From IMG/VR virus record IMGVR_UViG_3300031601_000044, positions 1 to 21,729 of that record: a stretch of DNA of 21,729 nt; one strand, 5' to 3'. The position numbers and the translations under genes are program-made. The notes under the pieces were generated by a model. The model saw nothing but the letters and a program-made list of their open reading frames with translations, searched no databases and was not told the origin of the DNA. This document shows, piece by piece, positions 1 to 4,953 of the stretch (position 1 is its first letter; the number at the start of each line of letters is the position of its first letter). Origin of the DNA: a virus.

Positions 1-288
1 CATGCTATCTTCTGAAAATTCACGACATTGAGATGCAATTTCCTGAACTATCATCGCACATAGTTCCCGACATGTCCATGTATTCATTTCCTCGACAGTC
101 CAGGCCCCATACTGTTCGAAGTAGTCTATCACTTCTTCCCGGTTTTCATCGGTAACATAACCCAATACATATGCTGCATTTAGTGAGTTGTTCCATGTTA
201 TGCTTGCAGCATCATCACCCAATTCCATGCGACTACCACTTAGTGTACCCATGTCTTCTCTAACCATGCCATTTATGCATATGTCCAT
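1..288 (-). CDS. Hypothetical phage protein, partial (C-terminus outside window)
   Basis: An open leftward frame of 96 codons starts at ATG 288 and runs off the left edge. It begins MDICINGMVREDMGTLSG and is acidic, with a helix-like stretch near residues 55-70 and a Trp/Cys-containing segment (WTCRELCAMIVQ) near residue 80. The start is chosen because TAAGGGGATGAT lies just upstream, the same leader type as the neighbouring leftward genes; the other ATG, five bases upstream, hits a stop after six codons. It is the most downstream visible gene of the leftward cluster, 24 bp after its neighbour. I do not recognise a family and assign no function. Confidence 0.75.
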   Translation of the reverse strand, partial: MDICINGMVREDMGTLSGSRMELGDDAASITWNNSLNAAYVLGYVTDENREEVIDYFEQYGAWTVEEMNTWTCRELCAMIVQEIASQCREFSEDSM

Positions 289-312
289 ATCATCCCCTTA
301 TTAAACGATAGA

Positions 313-951
313 TTAGTATGTTTCGCCGGATTCTGTAAACTCACATTCATTTGCAATAAGACTTTCCCCTATCGCCTCATCACCTGTCAAGTATTCATAC
401 TCTTTAGTTAATCGCTGGTAGAACGTGTCCATTAGTTCACGCAATATCTGCTTTATGTCTTCAGGATCAAACGTCACACTTGCGTCCCCGTCCCATGTAT
501 GGCGTATGTCGAATTCTGTACACCCGGAATGATTGTAGTGTCCATGATGTTTAATGTCACCATAGATACCATAAAACGCGTGCCTCTGTTCAGACTGTAG
601 ACGTTCACCAATTGCGTGCAATTCTTTGTTGCACTCATCCTCTTTAATCCTGCCTGTCTTGTGGTCTTCCCATGTTTTTGGCGCGTATGATTCTAAACGT
701 CTACGCCATTGCCTTGAGTATTCAAAACGTCCCGTGAAGCAAAGACCATCACCTTGCGAGGCAAAACCACTAAACCATATGTTATCTATTTTAACTCCCA
801 ATATTTCACCTATGGCATAAAAGTCTTCATACGCTGAATCCCACCATTCATCGCATGACGTATTCCAGTCCCTATTGTTATCAAGAGCTTTCTGTTTAGC
901 CCCATCGCATAATTCCTCAAAAGAATATGTCTTTATCATGTATGTCTTCAT
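313..951 (-). CDS. Conserved phage hypothetical protein (212 aa)
   Basis: This is the largest leftward gene. The N-terminus has the pattern YSFEELCDGAKQKALDNNRD followed by DEWWDSAYEDFYAIGEILGV and then FSGFASQGDG. From memory this matches a family of small proteins common in phages and prophages whose members begin F-x-F-D-E-L-x-x-x-A-K-x-K-A and carry a WW/W-[DE]-x-[VA]-Y-[ED] core; some are auto-annotated as antitoxin-like, without experimental support that I know of. The start at 951 is supported by AAAGGGGATGAC immediately upstream. It is soluble, with no membrane segment or signal peptide. The gene lies 24 bp before its downstream neighbour and about 60 bp after the upstream one, so cotranscription is likely. 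Function unknown. Confidence 0.85.
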   Translation of the reverse strand: MKTYMIKTYSFEELCDGAKQKALDNNRDWNTSCDEWWDSAYEDFYAIGEILGVKIDNIWFSGFASQGDGLCFTGRFEYSRQWRRRLESYAPKTWEDHKTGRIKEDECNKELHAIGERLQSEQRHAFYGIYGDIKHHGHYNHSGCTEFDIRHTWDGDASVTFDPEDIKQILRELMDTFYQRLTKEYEYLTGDEAIGESLIANECEFTESGETY

Positions 952-1010
952 GTCATCCCCTTTAATCGGTTAATGATATTTGAGGCGATACACTTTGGTA
1001 ATGTGTACTG

Positions 1011-1283
1011 TTAGCATTCATCTGGTTTGTATGTCTCTGTGCCCACTAAGTCCATGTCTTCGGTTTCTACCACACCAATATAGTTCCCTACTGATTTAGT
1101 GACCCATAGCCAATGATCTAATTCATCCTCTGTCATGGTGGTGGCGACATAGATTTGGCAACATTCTTTATCTTCGTAATACAGCCCATGAAATTGGCAA
1201 GCCATTACATCCTTGCGTTTGCCCAATAACCTAATCGTAACGTTGGCATTTCGTGTCTTATGATCAATAATGAATGTGCGCAT
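1011..1283 (-). CDS. Hypothetical protein (90 aa)
   Basis: A 90-residue acidic protein beginning MRTFIIDHKTRNANVTIRLL, with alternating hydrophobic residues suggesting beta strands in the first half and an acidic C-terminal tail (VETEDMDLVGTETYKPDEC). Four cysteines are present but not as CxxC pairs. Start ATG 1283 follows TAAGGGGATATC, whose TAA is the stop codon of the 24-residue peptide upstream, so translation is probably coupled. No family recognised. Confidence 0.75.
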   Translation of the reverse strand: MRTFIIDHKTRNANVTIRLLGKRKDVMACQFHGLYYEDKECCQIYVATTMTEDELDHWLWVTKSVGNYIGVVETEDMDLVGTETYKPDEC

Positions 1284-1292
1284 GATATCCCC

Positions 1293-1367
1293 TTATGCTA
1301 AACCGATTAATACACCGATGACCAAGATCATCATTTGATTTGTGCTTATGTTGTTGAATAGTGTCAT
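1293..1367 (-). CDS. 24-residue membrane micropeptide
   Basis: A short frame begins at ATG 1367 after a GGAG ribosome-binding site (1375-1378) and ends 9 bases before the next start codon. Its last half, MMILVIGVLIGLA, is hydrophobic enough for a short membrane segment. The same C-terminal pattern (VIGVLI-A-LA) ends the protein at 1863-2063, and the DNA following both is nearly identical. The nearest promoter lies about 50 bp upstream. A shared protein tail, a good RBS and the promoter make it more than a chance ORF. It could instead be mainly a leader for translational coupling. Function unknown. Confidence 0.5.
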   Translation of the reverse strand: MTLFNNISTNQMMILVIGVLIGLA

Positions 1368-1421
1368 GACACTTCTCCATTTGGTTGATTAGCCTGCATT
1401 GTATGATAACCTTCACCCCAT

Positions 1422-1450
1422 AGTATAATCAATGGCAAGGGTGATTGCAA
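1422..1450 (-). promoter_or_regulatory. Leftward sigma-70-like promoter, copy A
   Basis: On the minus strand, TTGCAA (-35, 1445-1450) and TATACT (-10, 1422-1427) are separated by 17 bp. An A/T-rich block (AAATTAAAAGAT) lies just upstream like an UP element. A nearly identical block occurs at 2115-2160. It would drive the 24-residue peptide and the genes to its left. The -35 lies immediately after the stop codon of the 77-residue gene. Confidence 0.7.
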
Positions 1451-1465
1451 GCATTATCTTTTAAT

Positions 1466-1699
1466 TTAGCTTGTAAGCATATTCCAGGTATTACGCAATT
1501 CCCTATATCGTTGCGCTGTTATCTTGCGTATAAGGGTATGACGCACCATATGCTGGCCACCATTCGCTTTAGAGCACTTGAGCATGTCTATCTCACTTCG
1601 CAATCTATCTAAGTGCTTTGATGCACTGGTCAATCCATTGAGGTTTACGGCATTAATCAGTTGTGTCCTTATATTCGGTGTCATGGTCTGGGGTATCAT
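1466..1699 (-). CDS. Hypothetical protein (77 aa), basic and helical
   Basis: A 77-residue basic protein beginning MIPQTMTPNIRTQLINAVNL; the middle (SASKHLDRLRSEIDML) and end (RKITAQRYRELRN) look alpha-helical and Arg/Lys-rich, compatible with a small nucleic-acid-binding protein, but no recognised domain is visible. Start ATG 1699 follows AAGGAGATTAAGATT. It lies 13 bp after the zinc-ribbon gene in the same operon. Function unknown. Confidence 0.65.
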   Translation of the reverse strand: MIPQTMTPNIRTQLINAVNLNGLTSASKHLDRLRSEIDMLKCSKANGGQHMVRHTLIRKITAQRYRELRNTWNMLTS

Positions 1700-1712
1700 A
1701 ATCTTAATCTCC

Positions 1713-1853
1713 TTATGCTAATGCTGGCTTACTTCTTGGCTTGGCAATGAACGACCTGCCACACTTTAGACATTTATACTCATTCTCTGTGCTTGACCAT
1801 TTGGCCATAAACGCTACATCTTTTGAACCACACGCTTTACACTTGCTGTCCAT
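1713..1853 (-). CDS. Small zinc-ribbon protein (46 aa)
   Basis: This short frame encodes 46 residues with two CxxC knuckles: C5-x2-C8 (CKAC) and C28-x2-C31 (CLKC), 19 residues apart, followed by a basic tail (KPRSKP). That is the geometry of a treble-clef or zinc-ribbon fold, so a structural zinc ion and nucleic-acid or protein binding are likely. Start ATG 1853 follows GGGAGATATC. The upstream gene ends 9 bases before this start, and the downstream RBS overlaps its stop codon, so the gene sits inside a translationally coupled run. Its end, TTAGCATAAGG, is one of three near-identical gene junctions in this cluster. The specific role is unknown. Confidence 0.7.
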   Translation of the reverse strand: MDSKCKACGSKDVAFMAKWSSTENEYKCLKCGRSFIAKPRSKPALA

Positions 1854-1862
1854 GATATCTCC

Positions 1863-2063
1863 CTATGCTAATGCTATTAATACACCGATGACTAAATATA
1901 ACATCGTCCTAGTGCCAATATTGCTGAACGGTACTACCTTCTCAGTCTTCGTGACTGCTGATTCTGGATCCAGCCAGTTTGCGATAGTTATCCACTTATT
2001 GCTTTTGTGTGGTATCTCGATGACAAATGGATCAATCAAGTATCTTGCTATTAGCTTACACAT
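1863..2063 (-). CDS. Hypothetical protein with C-terminal hydrophobic segment (66 aa)
   Basis: The start is placed at ATG 2063 because GAGGA sits about 8 bases upstream; the longer frame to 2081 has no such site. The protein begins MCKLIARYLIDPFVIEIPHK and has W30 in a KWITIANWLDPES segment. It ends TMLYLVIGVLIALA, a short membrane-like tail shared with the 24-residue peptide at 1293-1367. It may be a tail-anchored small membrane protein. It is the first gene behind leftward promoter copy B, with a 5' leader of about 45 bases. An overlapping rightward frame (1741-2121) has no RBS and is its shadow. Confidence 0.6.
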   Translation of the reverse strand: MCKLIARYLIDPFVIEIPHKSNKWITIANWLDPESAVTKTEKVVPFSNIGTRTMLYLVIGVLIALA

Positions 2064-2114
2064 AATTCTAGTCCTCATCATTTATTACAGTCAATATCAA
2101 ACACATTCACACAG

Positions 2115-2143
2115 AGTATAATCAATGGCAAGGGGTATTGCAA
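2115..2143 (-). promoter_or_regulatory. Leftward sigma-70-like promoter, copy B
   Basis: On the minus strand, TTGCAA (2138-2143), a 17-bp spacer and TATACT (2115-2120). The spacer and the A/T-rich upstream block are almost the same as in copy A (1422-1450), including the CCTTGCCATTGAT core. It is the outermost promoter of the leftward cluster and borders the iteron-like region. Confidence 0.75.
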
Positions 2144-2212
2144 GCTAAATCTTTTAATTTGTGTGCCATTGTACTATATTTGTTCCCAATGGCTTAGATA
2201 GGCTTGTGTGTT

Positions 2213-2594
2213 CTGTCCATAGCTCTGTCCATAGCTGTCCATAGCAGACCAATGTCACATATGGACAGCATAAGTCTTTACTATTACTTGGTTTAAGTGG
2301 TGTTTTCAATACTCTGTCCATAGCAACCATAGCAGATAGTCAAATTGCTGCATATAGAGTAATAAGATAATAGTGCTGCATAGGTAGTTATACGTATAGT
2401 GTGTTTTATTGGATAGTGTTTTAAGTAAGGGGTACATAGTCAAATCTGCTATGGATGCTATGGACAAGATTGGCTAAGTATAGTAGTAGCAAGGGTTTAG
2501 ATGTATATGGAGCTATGGACAGGGGCTAAGTGTAGTAGCAATAAGGAGTTAAGTGGTTAATTGGTAGTGGACTGGTACAATTAGCTATGGACAG
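2213..2594. repeat. Iteron-like array of CTGTCCATAGC in both orientations
   Basis: Exact or near-exact copies of the 11-mer CTGTCCATAGC. Plus orientation: 2213-2223, 2225-2235, 2235-2245, 2314-2324 and a shortened copy at 2327-2333. Inverted orientation (GCTATGGACAG): 2260-2268 (9 of 11 bases), 2448-2455 (truncated), 2457-2466 (10 of 11), 2512-2522 and 2584-2594. Except for 2260, the plus copies lie on the left and the inverted copies on the right. The last two inverted copies are also followed or preceded by a longer degenerate direct repeat (GGCTAAGT-TAGTAG near 2472 and 2524). No gene is seen here. A multi-site binding region for a replication initiator, partition or regulatory protein is the simplest reading. 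Confidence 0.8.
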
Positions 2595-2705
2595 TAACAC
2601 GATTGACCTAGCCGAGTAGCACGATTCATGTCATTATGGCAGGTGGCAGCATGATATGGCATGCCGGATGTGCCAGCATTTCTAAGTCTACACGCCGTGG
2701 ATATG

Positions 2706-2731
2706 AAAAAGGCACCCGTCAAGGTGCCTTT
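2706..2731 (-). terminator. Leftward Rho-independent terminator
   Basis: A perfect 9-bp stem, AAAGGCACC (2708-2716) with GGTGCCTTT (2723-2731), closes a 6-base loop. Read leftward the stem ends in GGTGCC followed by TTTTT, a classical intrinsic terminator; read rightward the T-run is shorter. It would stop leftward transcription entering from 2735-3000 before the iteron region and insulate promoter copy B. Confidence 0.65.
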
Positions 2732-2734
2732 GGA

Positions 2735-2848
2735 CTACGTCAAGTCATCGCCGATCAAGTTGTTACCGGCCCCAACCCGACTCCGATATCGGTTATCGGA
2801 CCCCCGGGGTGCCACCCTTGAAGCCGCATACCCAAATTCGCAAATCAT
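2735..2848 (-). other. Possible 37-codon ORF or small RNA upstream of terminator
   Basis: On the minus strand an ATG at 2848 opens 37 codons that stop at 2735, four bases before the terminator stem. The stretch is more GC-rich than its surroundings and contains self-complementary pieces (CCGATATCGG, near 2783). The predicted peptide is Arg/Gly-rich (RYRSRVGAGNN), with only a crowded RBS-like GAGG touching the ATG. A terminated small RNA fits as well as a peptide. No convincing promoter is seen, so this is tentative. Confidence 0.25.
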
Positions 2849-2944
2849 CCTCACTACCCGGCACACATAATATCAGAATTTGTGGTATAACTATTCCAGC
2901 TTTTCCAAGGCAAACTTGTCAGAAGATGTATATGTTTTTCTGGC

Positions 2945-2996
2945 ATTGTGTAAATTTGTATCCACTTGTTGATAGGTGAGTACAAATTTACACAAT
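2945..2996. repeat. Perfect 16-bp inverted repeat
   Basis: Left arm 2945-2960 (ATTGTGTAAATTTGTA) is exactly complementary to right arm 2981-2996, with a 20-base spacer in which CACT/GGTG can extend the pairing. No T-run follows on either strand, so it is not a simple terminator. It may be an operator, a cruciform or a single-strand initiation structure in the control region. Confidence 0.8.
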
Positions 2997-3003
2997 TCGT
3001 GAG

Positions 3004-3060
3004 AAAAACTATATATGCGTTGTACAAACCTTGACAGTTAACAACATATATGTAGTTTTT
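3004..3060. repeat. Imperfect 20-bp inverted repeat
   Basis: Left arm 3004-3023 (AAAAACTATATATGCGTTGT) and right arm 3041-3060 (ACAACATATATGTAGTTTTT) pair over about 18-19 positions with one offset bulge on each side and a 17-base spacer. It ends in TTTTT on the plus strand, and the left arm gives the same on the minus strand, so it could act as a weak bidirectional terminator despite its A/T-rich stem. It follows directly after the 2945-2996 repeat. Confidence 0.65.
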
Positions 3061-3142
3061 CCCACAATCCATGCATACTAGGGAATATGTTGGAAGCCCA
3101 GGGAATAAAATAAATATTACCATATTTTTTGTAACAAAACCA

Positions 3143-3171
3143 TTCAAATATGGTACACTGTGATGTATAAT
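3143..3171 (+). promoter_or_regulatory. Rightward sigma-70-like promoter
   Basis: TTCAAA (3143-3148), a 17-bp spacer and a perfect TATAAT (3166-3171) precede the first rightward gene. Transcription would begin near 3178, giving a leader of about 40 bases before ATG 3221 with its GGAAGGA ribosome-binding site. It is divergent from the leftward promoters. Confidence 0.65.
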
Positions 3172-3220
3172 AGAAGGGTGTATGTTTTTGGAGAAATTGT
3201 TTAATTGGAAGGATACTAAA

Positions 3221-3523
3221 ATGGTTAAGATCATACGAAAGCGTAATTCTGGCAAGACAACAATGTTGCTGCATTATATGGTATGTAACCCATATAGCGT
3301 GATGATATGCAAGAATGAATTTACGTGCGAACGAAGACGCAGGGATGTGAAGGGACTCGATTTGGATATACGGGATGATAGATTCGTAAGTATGACCAAG
3401 GTATTCGGTTGTGGAAAGTTGACGCTGATTGCAGATGACCTGGATGTGATGATGCAAGGGCGTCCAGATATAGTGGCCGACTTTATTGGCAGGGTGGCAA
3501 TTGCCACAATGGCGGGAATTTGA
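3221..3523 (+). CDS. Minimal P-loop protein (100 aa)
   Basis: The start at 3221 is preferred over the ATG at 3182 because GGAAGGA (3207-3213) precedes it and the promoter at 3143-3171 would place 3182 at the very 5' end of the transcript. Residues 6-14 (RKRNSGKTT) form a Walker-A-like loop whose first glycine is replaced, and residues 67-75 (LTLIADDLD) look like a Walker B strand with D72-D73. At 100 residues it is far shorter than an AAA+ or RecA domain. Similar mini-NTPase-like proteins occur in phages, but I cannot name a family with certainty. It is the first gene of the rightward operon and its stop is 1 base before the next ATG. ATP binding is inferred; whether it hydrolyses ATP is unknown. 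Confidence 0.65.
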   Translation: MVKIIRKRNSGKTTMLLHYMVCNPYSVMICKNEFTCERRRRDVKGLDLDIRDDRFVSMTKVFGCGKLTLIADDLDVMMQGRPDIVADFIGRVAIATMAGI

Positions 3524-3524
3524 T

Positions 3525-3779
3525 ATGAGTATACCAAGATTGAGGAAGGGTGATAGAGTTGAGATAGTCTGGGAGGACATCATCTCAGACTCATCTTGGG
3601 TAGAGGACGATGATGCAGCGAAGAAAGGCACATGCACATGTCACACCATTGGATATTATGTTAATCGTACAAGGATGGTGCTCAGGGTAAGTCATTGCTA
3701 TAATGCAGAGAAGCAGCGTTCGGTAGATGTCATACCACGAGGTTGTATAACGCATGTGCATAAATTGAGAAGGGAATAA
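3525..3779 (+). CDS. Small phage hypothetical protein, beta-rich (84 aa)
   Basis: The start at ATG 3525 follows the preceding stop codon directly (TGATATG) with GCGGGAA upstream; the longer in-frame start at 3486 lies inside the previous gene. The sequence opens MSIPRLRKGDRVEIVWEDII, continues through an acidic stretch (VEDDDAAKKG), and then GYYVNRTRMVLRVSHC and a VDVIPRGCITHVHKL end. The pattern of a KGDxVEIxWxD strand, a GYxxxxxxxxVxxxxS strand and a final IPxxCI strand resembles a small phage protein seen in many genomes and suggests an SH3-like barrel. Function unknown. Confidence 0.65.
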   Translation: MSIPRLRKGDRVEIVWEDIISDSSWVEDDDAAKKGTCTCHTIGYYVNRTRMVLRVSHCYNAEKQRSVDVIPRGCITHVHKLRRE

Positions 3780-3783
3780 GTCT

Positions 3784-3999
3784 ATGAGACGACGTAAATT
3801 TCTGGGCGGTATAATTGGCCTTGCAGTAGGAGTTGTAAGTGCCGGATGCGCAAAACAAGAGAAGTTCAGGCGGTACGAAAAGGGCACGTGGCTGGTAAGG
3901 GGACAGGCAAAGGATCTTGTACGGACCACGCTGAAAGATGTGCAACATTATTTTCCTGATGGTTTACCGTATGGATATGCGGATAATGTTAAATTGTAA
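3784..3999 (+). CDS. Predicted Tat-like lipoprotein (71 aa)
   Basis: The protein starts MRRRKFLGGIIGLAVGVVSA and reaches C22 in an SAGC lipobox-like site. The RRRKFL run followed by a Gly/Val/Ile hydrophobic core is typical of a twin-arginine lipoprotein signal, although -3 is Ser rather than the usual Leu/Val. The mature part is about 50 basic and aromatic residues with no recognised domain. A phage lipoprotein could be a superinfection-exclusion factor or a lysis accessory (Rz1-like), but no holin or endolysin is nearby and the mature part is not proline-rich, so Rz1 is unlikely. The gene starts 4 bases after the previous stop. Localisation is inferred; role unknown. Confidence 0.65.
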   Translation: MRRRKFLGGIIGLAVGVVSAGCAKQEKFRRYEKGTWLVRGQAKDLVRTTLKDVQHYFPDGLPYGYADNVKL

Positions 4000-4033
4000 C
4001 AAGACGCGATGTTAAGGCATGCGATGTCTGGAT

Positions 4034-4064
4034 GACATGCACTTGATGGTGCCCATGCTATGTC
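4034..4064 (+). other. Intergenic hairpin
   Basis: GACATGCA (4034-4041) can pair with TGC-ATGTC (4056-4064, one bulged T). It lies in the 96-base gap between the lipoprotein gene and the next gene. There is no T-run, so a processing or stability element is more likely than a terminator. Confidence 0.35.
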
Positions 4065-4095
4065 AAGTCCCAGTTTGAACAGGTGAGGTTAAGAA

Positions 4096-4287
4096 ATGTG
4101 CACAACAATTAGAAAGCTACGACGCGGAACATTGCGCGGAATCAAAATCAAGTTATTCAAACGTCATATCATAATGCAGCTTAGGAACATCAGGAATGCA
4201 ATGGCCAGTGATAGGACCGGTGATGTATCCGAGTTACTCGCCAAATTTAGCATGCTGAACAAGTTGAAACGGAGCGTGAAGATATGA
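4096..4287 (+). CDS. Basic hypothetical protein (63 aa)
   Basis: A strongly basic small protein (MCTTIRKLRRGTLRGIKIKL...), probably helical, with 17 Lys/Arg residues. Start ATG 4096 follows AGGTGAGGTTAAGAA. Its TGA stop overlaps the next ATG (ATGA at 4284-4287), indicating translational coupling. Charge suggests nucleic-acid or membrane-surface binding, but no family is recognised. Confidence 0.65.
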   Translation: MCTTIRKLRRGTLRGIKIKLFKRHIIMQLRNIRNAMASDRTGDVSELLAKFSMLNKLKRSVKI

Positions 4288-4511
4288 TAGTATATAGAGA
4301 TGGGCACAATAAGAATAGGTGGCATAGGTGGTATCAGTGTTATTACACGCCACCCGGCAGGTGTCTAAATCCGGCTGATGATCCAGTGCTGGTGGCTAAG
4401 ATACAAGACAGGCTAGACAAGTTGTTCAGACCCGAACTGCGCAAGCCAGTAACGGCACCATGGTACACACGACTGTGGAAACGGGTTAAAAAGTATACTA
4501 GCTGGTTATAA
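4284..4511 (+). CDS. Hypothetical protein rich in aromatic and basic residues (75 aa)
   Basis: Begins at the ATGA overlap with the preceding gene. It contains WHRWYQCYYTPPGRC near the N-terminus and a basic-aromatic C-terminus (WYTRLWKRVKKYTSWL) that would form an amphipathic helix. No membrane span of sufficient length is visible. Function unknown; the arrangement between a basic protein and a GroES-like gene gives no further clue. Confidence 0.65.
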   Translation: MIVYRDGHNKNRWHRWYQCYYTPPGRCLNPADDPVLVAKIQDRLDKLFRPELRKPVTAPWYTRLWKRVKKYTSWL

Positions 4512-4521
4512 GGAATGAAAG

Positions 4522-4851
4522 ATGAAATGTATCAACAAATCAGTTGTACTGGAAGTTAAAAAAGTGACATCATTAAATAGAACCGACGGTGGAATTTTTC
4601 TGCCGGATGACAAGAATGCTGAAGACGAGTTAAAGTTCATCGTGTATATGATAGGCGAAGGCGTGAAAACGGTACGAGTAGGTGATGTAGTGTTAAAGCC
4701 CGAAGTGACAGTGTTGCGTCACACGCGTGTACGTCAGGGTGCCCCTGAGTATGACATGCGTCTGCCTAATGGTGGTGACGGCATAGTAGTTTATGAGAAT
4801 GACATCCGGGTGATTATTGAAGAAGCATCCGAAAATGTCGAAGATGCATAA
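4522..4851 (+). CDS. GroES-like co-chaperonin (109 aa)
   Basis: Residues 21-30 (TDGGIFLPDD) match the GroES mobile loop, where GG plus a hydrophobic tripeptide (IVL in E. coli, IFL here) docks onto GroEL. This is followed by a strand resembling GroES GEV-x-A-V-G (VYMIGEGV, 41-48), the VRVGDVVL segment (51-58; GroES VKVGDIVI) and a C-terminal YENDIRVIIE strand (91-100; GroES ESDILAIVE). Length is close to bacterial GroES (about 97). Several phages encode co-chaperonins (T4 gp31 and related) that replace host GroES so GroEL can fold the capsid protein; the same role is inferred here. Start ATG 4522 follows AAGGAATGAAAG. It is the last protein gene before the RNA array. Confidence 0.7.
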   Translation: MKCINKSVVLEVKKVTSLNRTDGGIFLPDDKNAEDELKFIVYMIGEGVKTVRVGDVVLKPEVTVLRHTRVRQGAPEYDMRLPNGGDGIVVYENDIRVIIEEASENVEDA

Positions 4852-4877
4852 CGCTCTTTGATAATTGAATAAGTAAG

Positions 4878-4949
4878 ACCAGGGTAGCTCAGTGGTAGAG
4901 AGACGCACTTATAAAGCGTATGTCGTGGGTTCGAGTCCCACCCCTGGTC
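4878..4949 (+). tRNA. tRNA-Ile with anticodon UAU
   Basis: A full cloverleaf: acceptor ACCAGGG/CCCTGGT, T8, D-arm with A14, G18G19 and A21, T-arm GTGGG-TTCGAGT-CCCAC. The anticodon stem is ACGCA/AGCGT (one A-A mismatch) around loop CTTATAA, giving anticodon TAT (4910-4912). G10-A25 is also mismatched and the discriminator is C. CCA is not encoded. It would read AUA, which appears often in the neighbouring genes. Confidence 0.85.
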
Positions 4950-4953
4950 TTTT

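Larger units (their letters stand above)
2849..3142. other. AT-rich non-coding part of the control region
   Basis: No frame here has a credible start. The stretch carries two large inverted repeats (listed separately) and leads into the rightward promoter at 3143-3171. A leftward frame (2854-3255) spans both repeats and overlaps the start of the P-loop gene; it has a Cys/Tyr/Ile-rich chance-like composition. Confidence 0.5.

Noticed and set aside
1741-2121. 126-codon rightward frame in the leftward gene cluster
   Set aside because: Lies opposite the zinc-ribbon and 66-residue genes, which have ribosome-binding sites, a promoter and family features. The rightward frame has none.
2213-2594. 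CRISPR array
   Set aside because: The repeat is only 11 bp, occurs in both orientations and has irregular spacing with overlapping copies; no cas genes.
2636-2870. Two rightward frames (61 and 69 codons) over the terminator region
   Set aside because: They cross a terminator stem, have no ribosome-binding site and no recognisable sequence.
3182-3220. Upstream ATG 3182 as start of the P-loop gene
   Set aside because: It would sit at about +5 of the predicted transcript with no ribosome-binding site, while ATG 3221 has GGAAGGA.
2854-3255. 133-codon leftward frame
   Set aside because: Spans both inverted repeats and the rightward promoter, overlaps the P-loop gene, and has a chance-like Cys/Tyr/Ile composition with no clear RBS.
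3784-3999. Rz1-like spanin lipoprotein
   Set aside because: No proline-rich mature domain, no partner Rz gene and no holin or endolysin nearby.
4034-4064. Riboswitch or small RNA in the gap before 4096
   Set aside because: A single bulged hairpin without a recognisable aptamer; recorded only as a hairpin.
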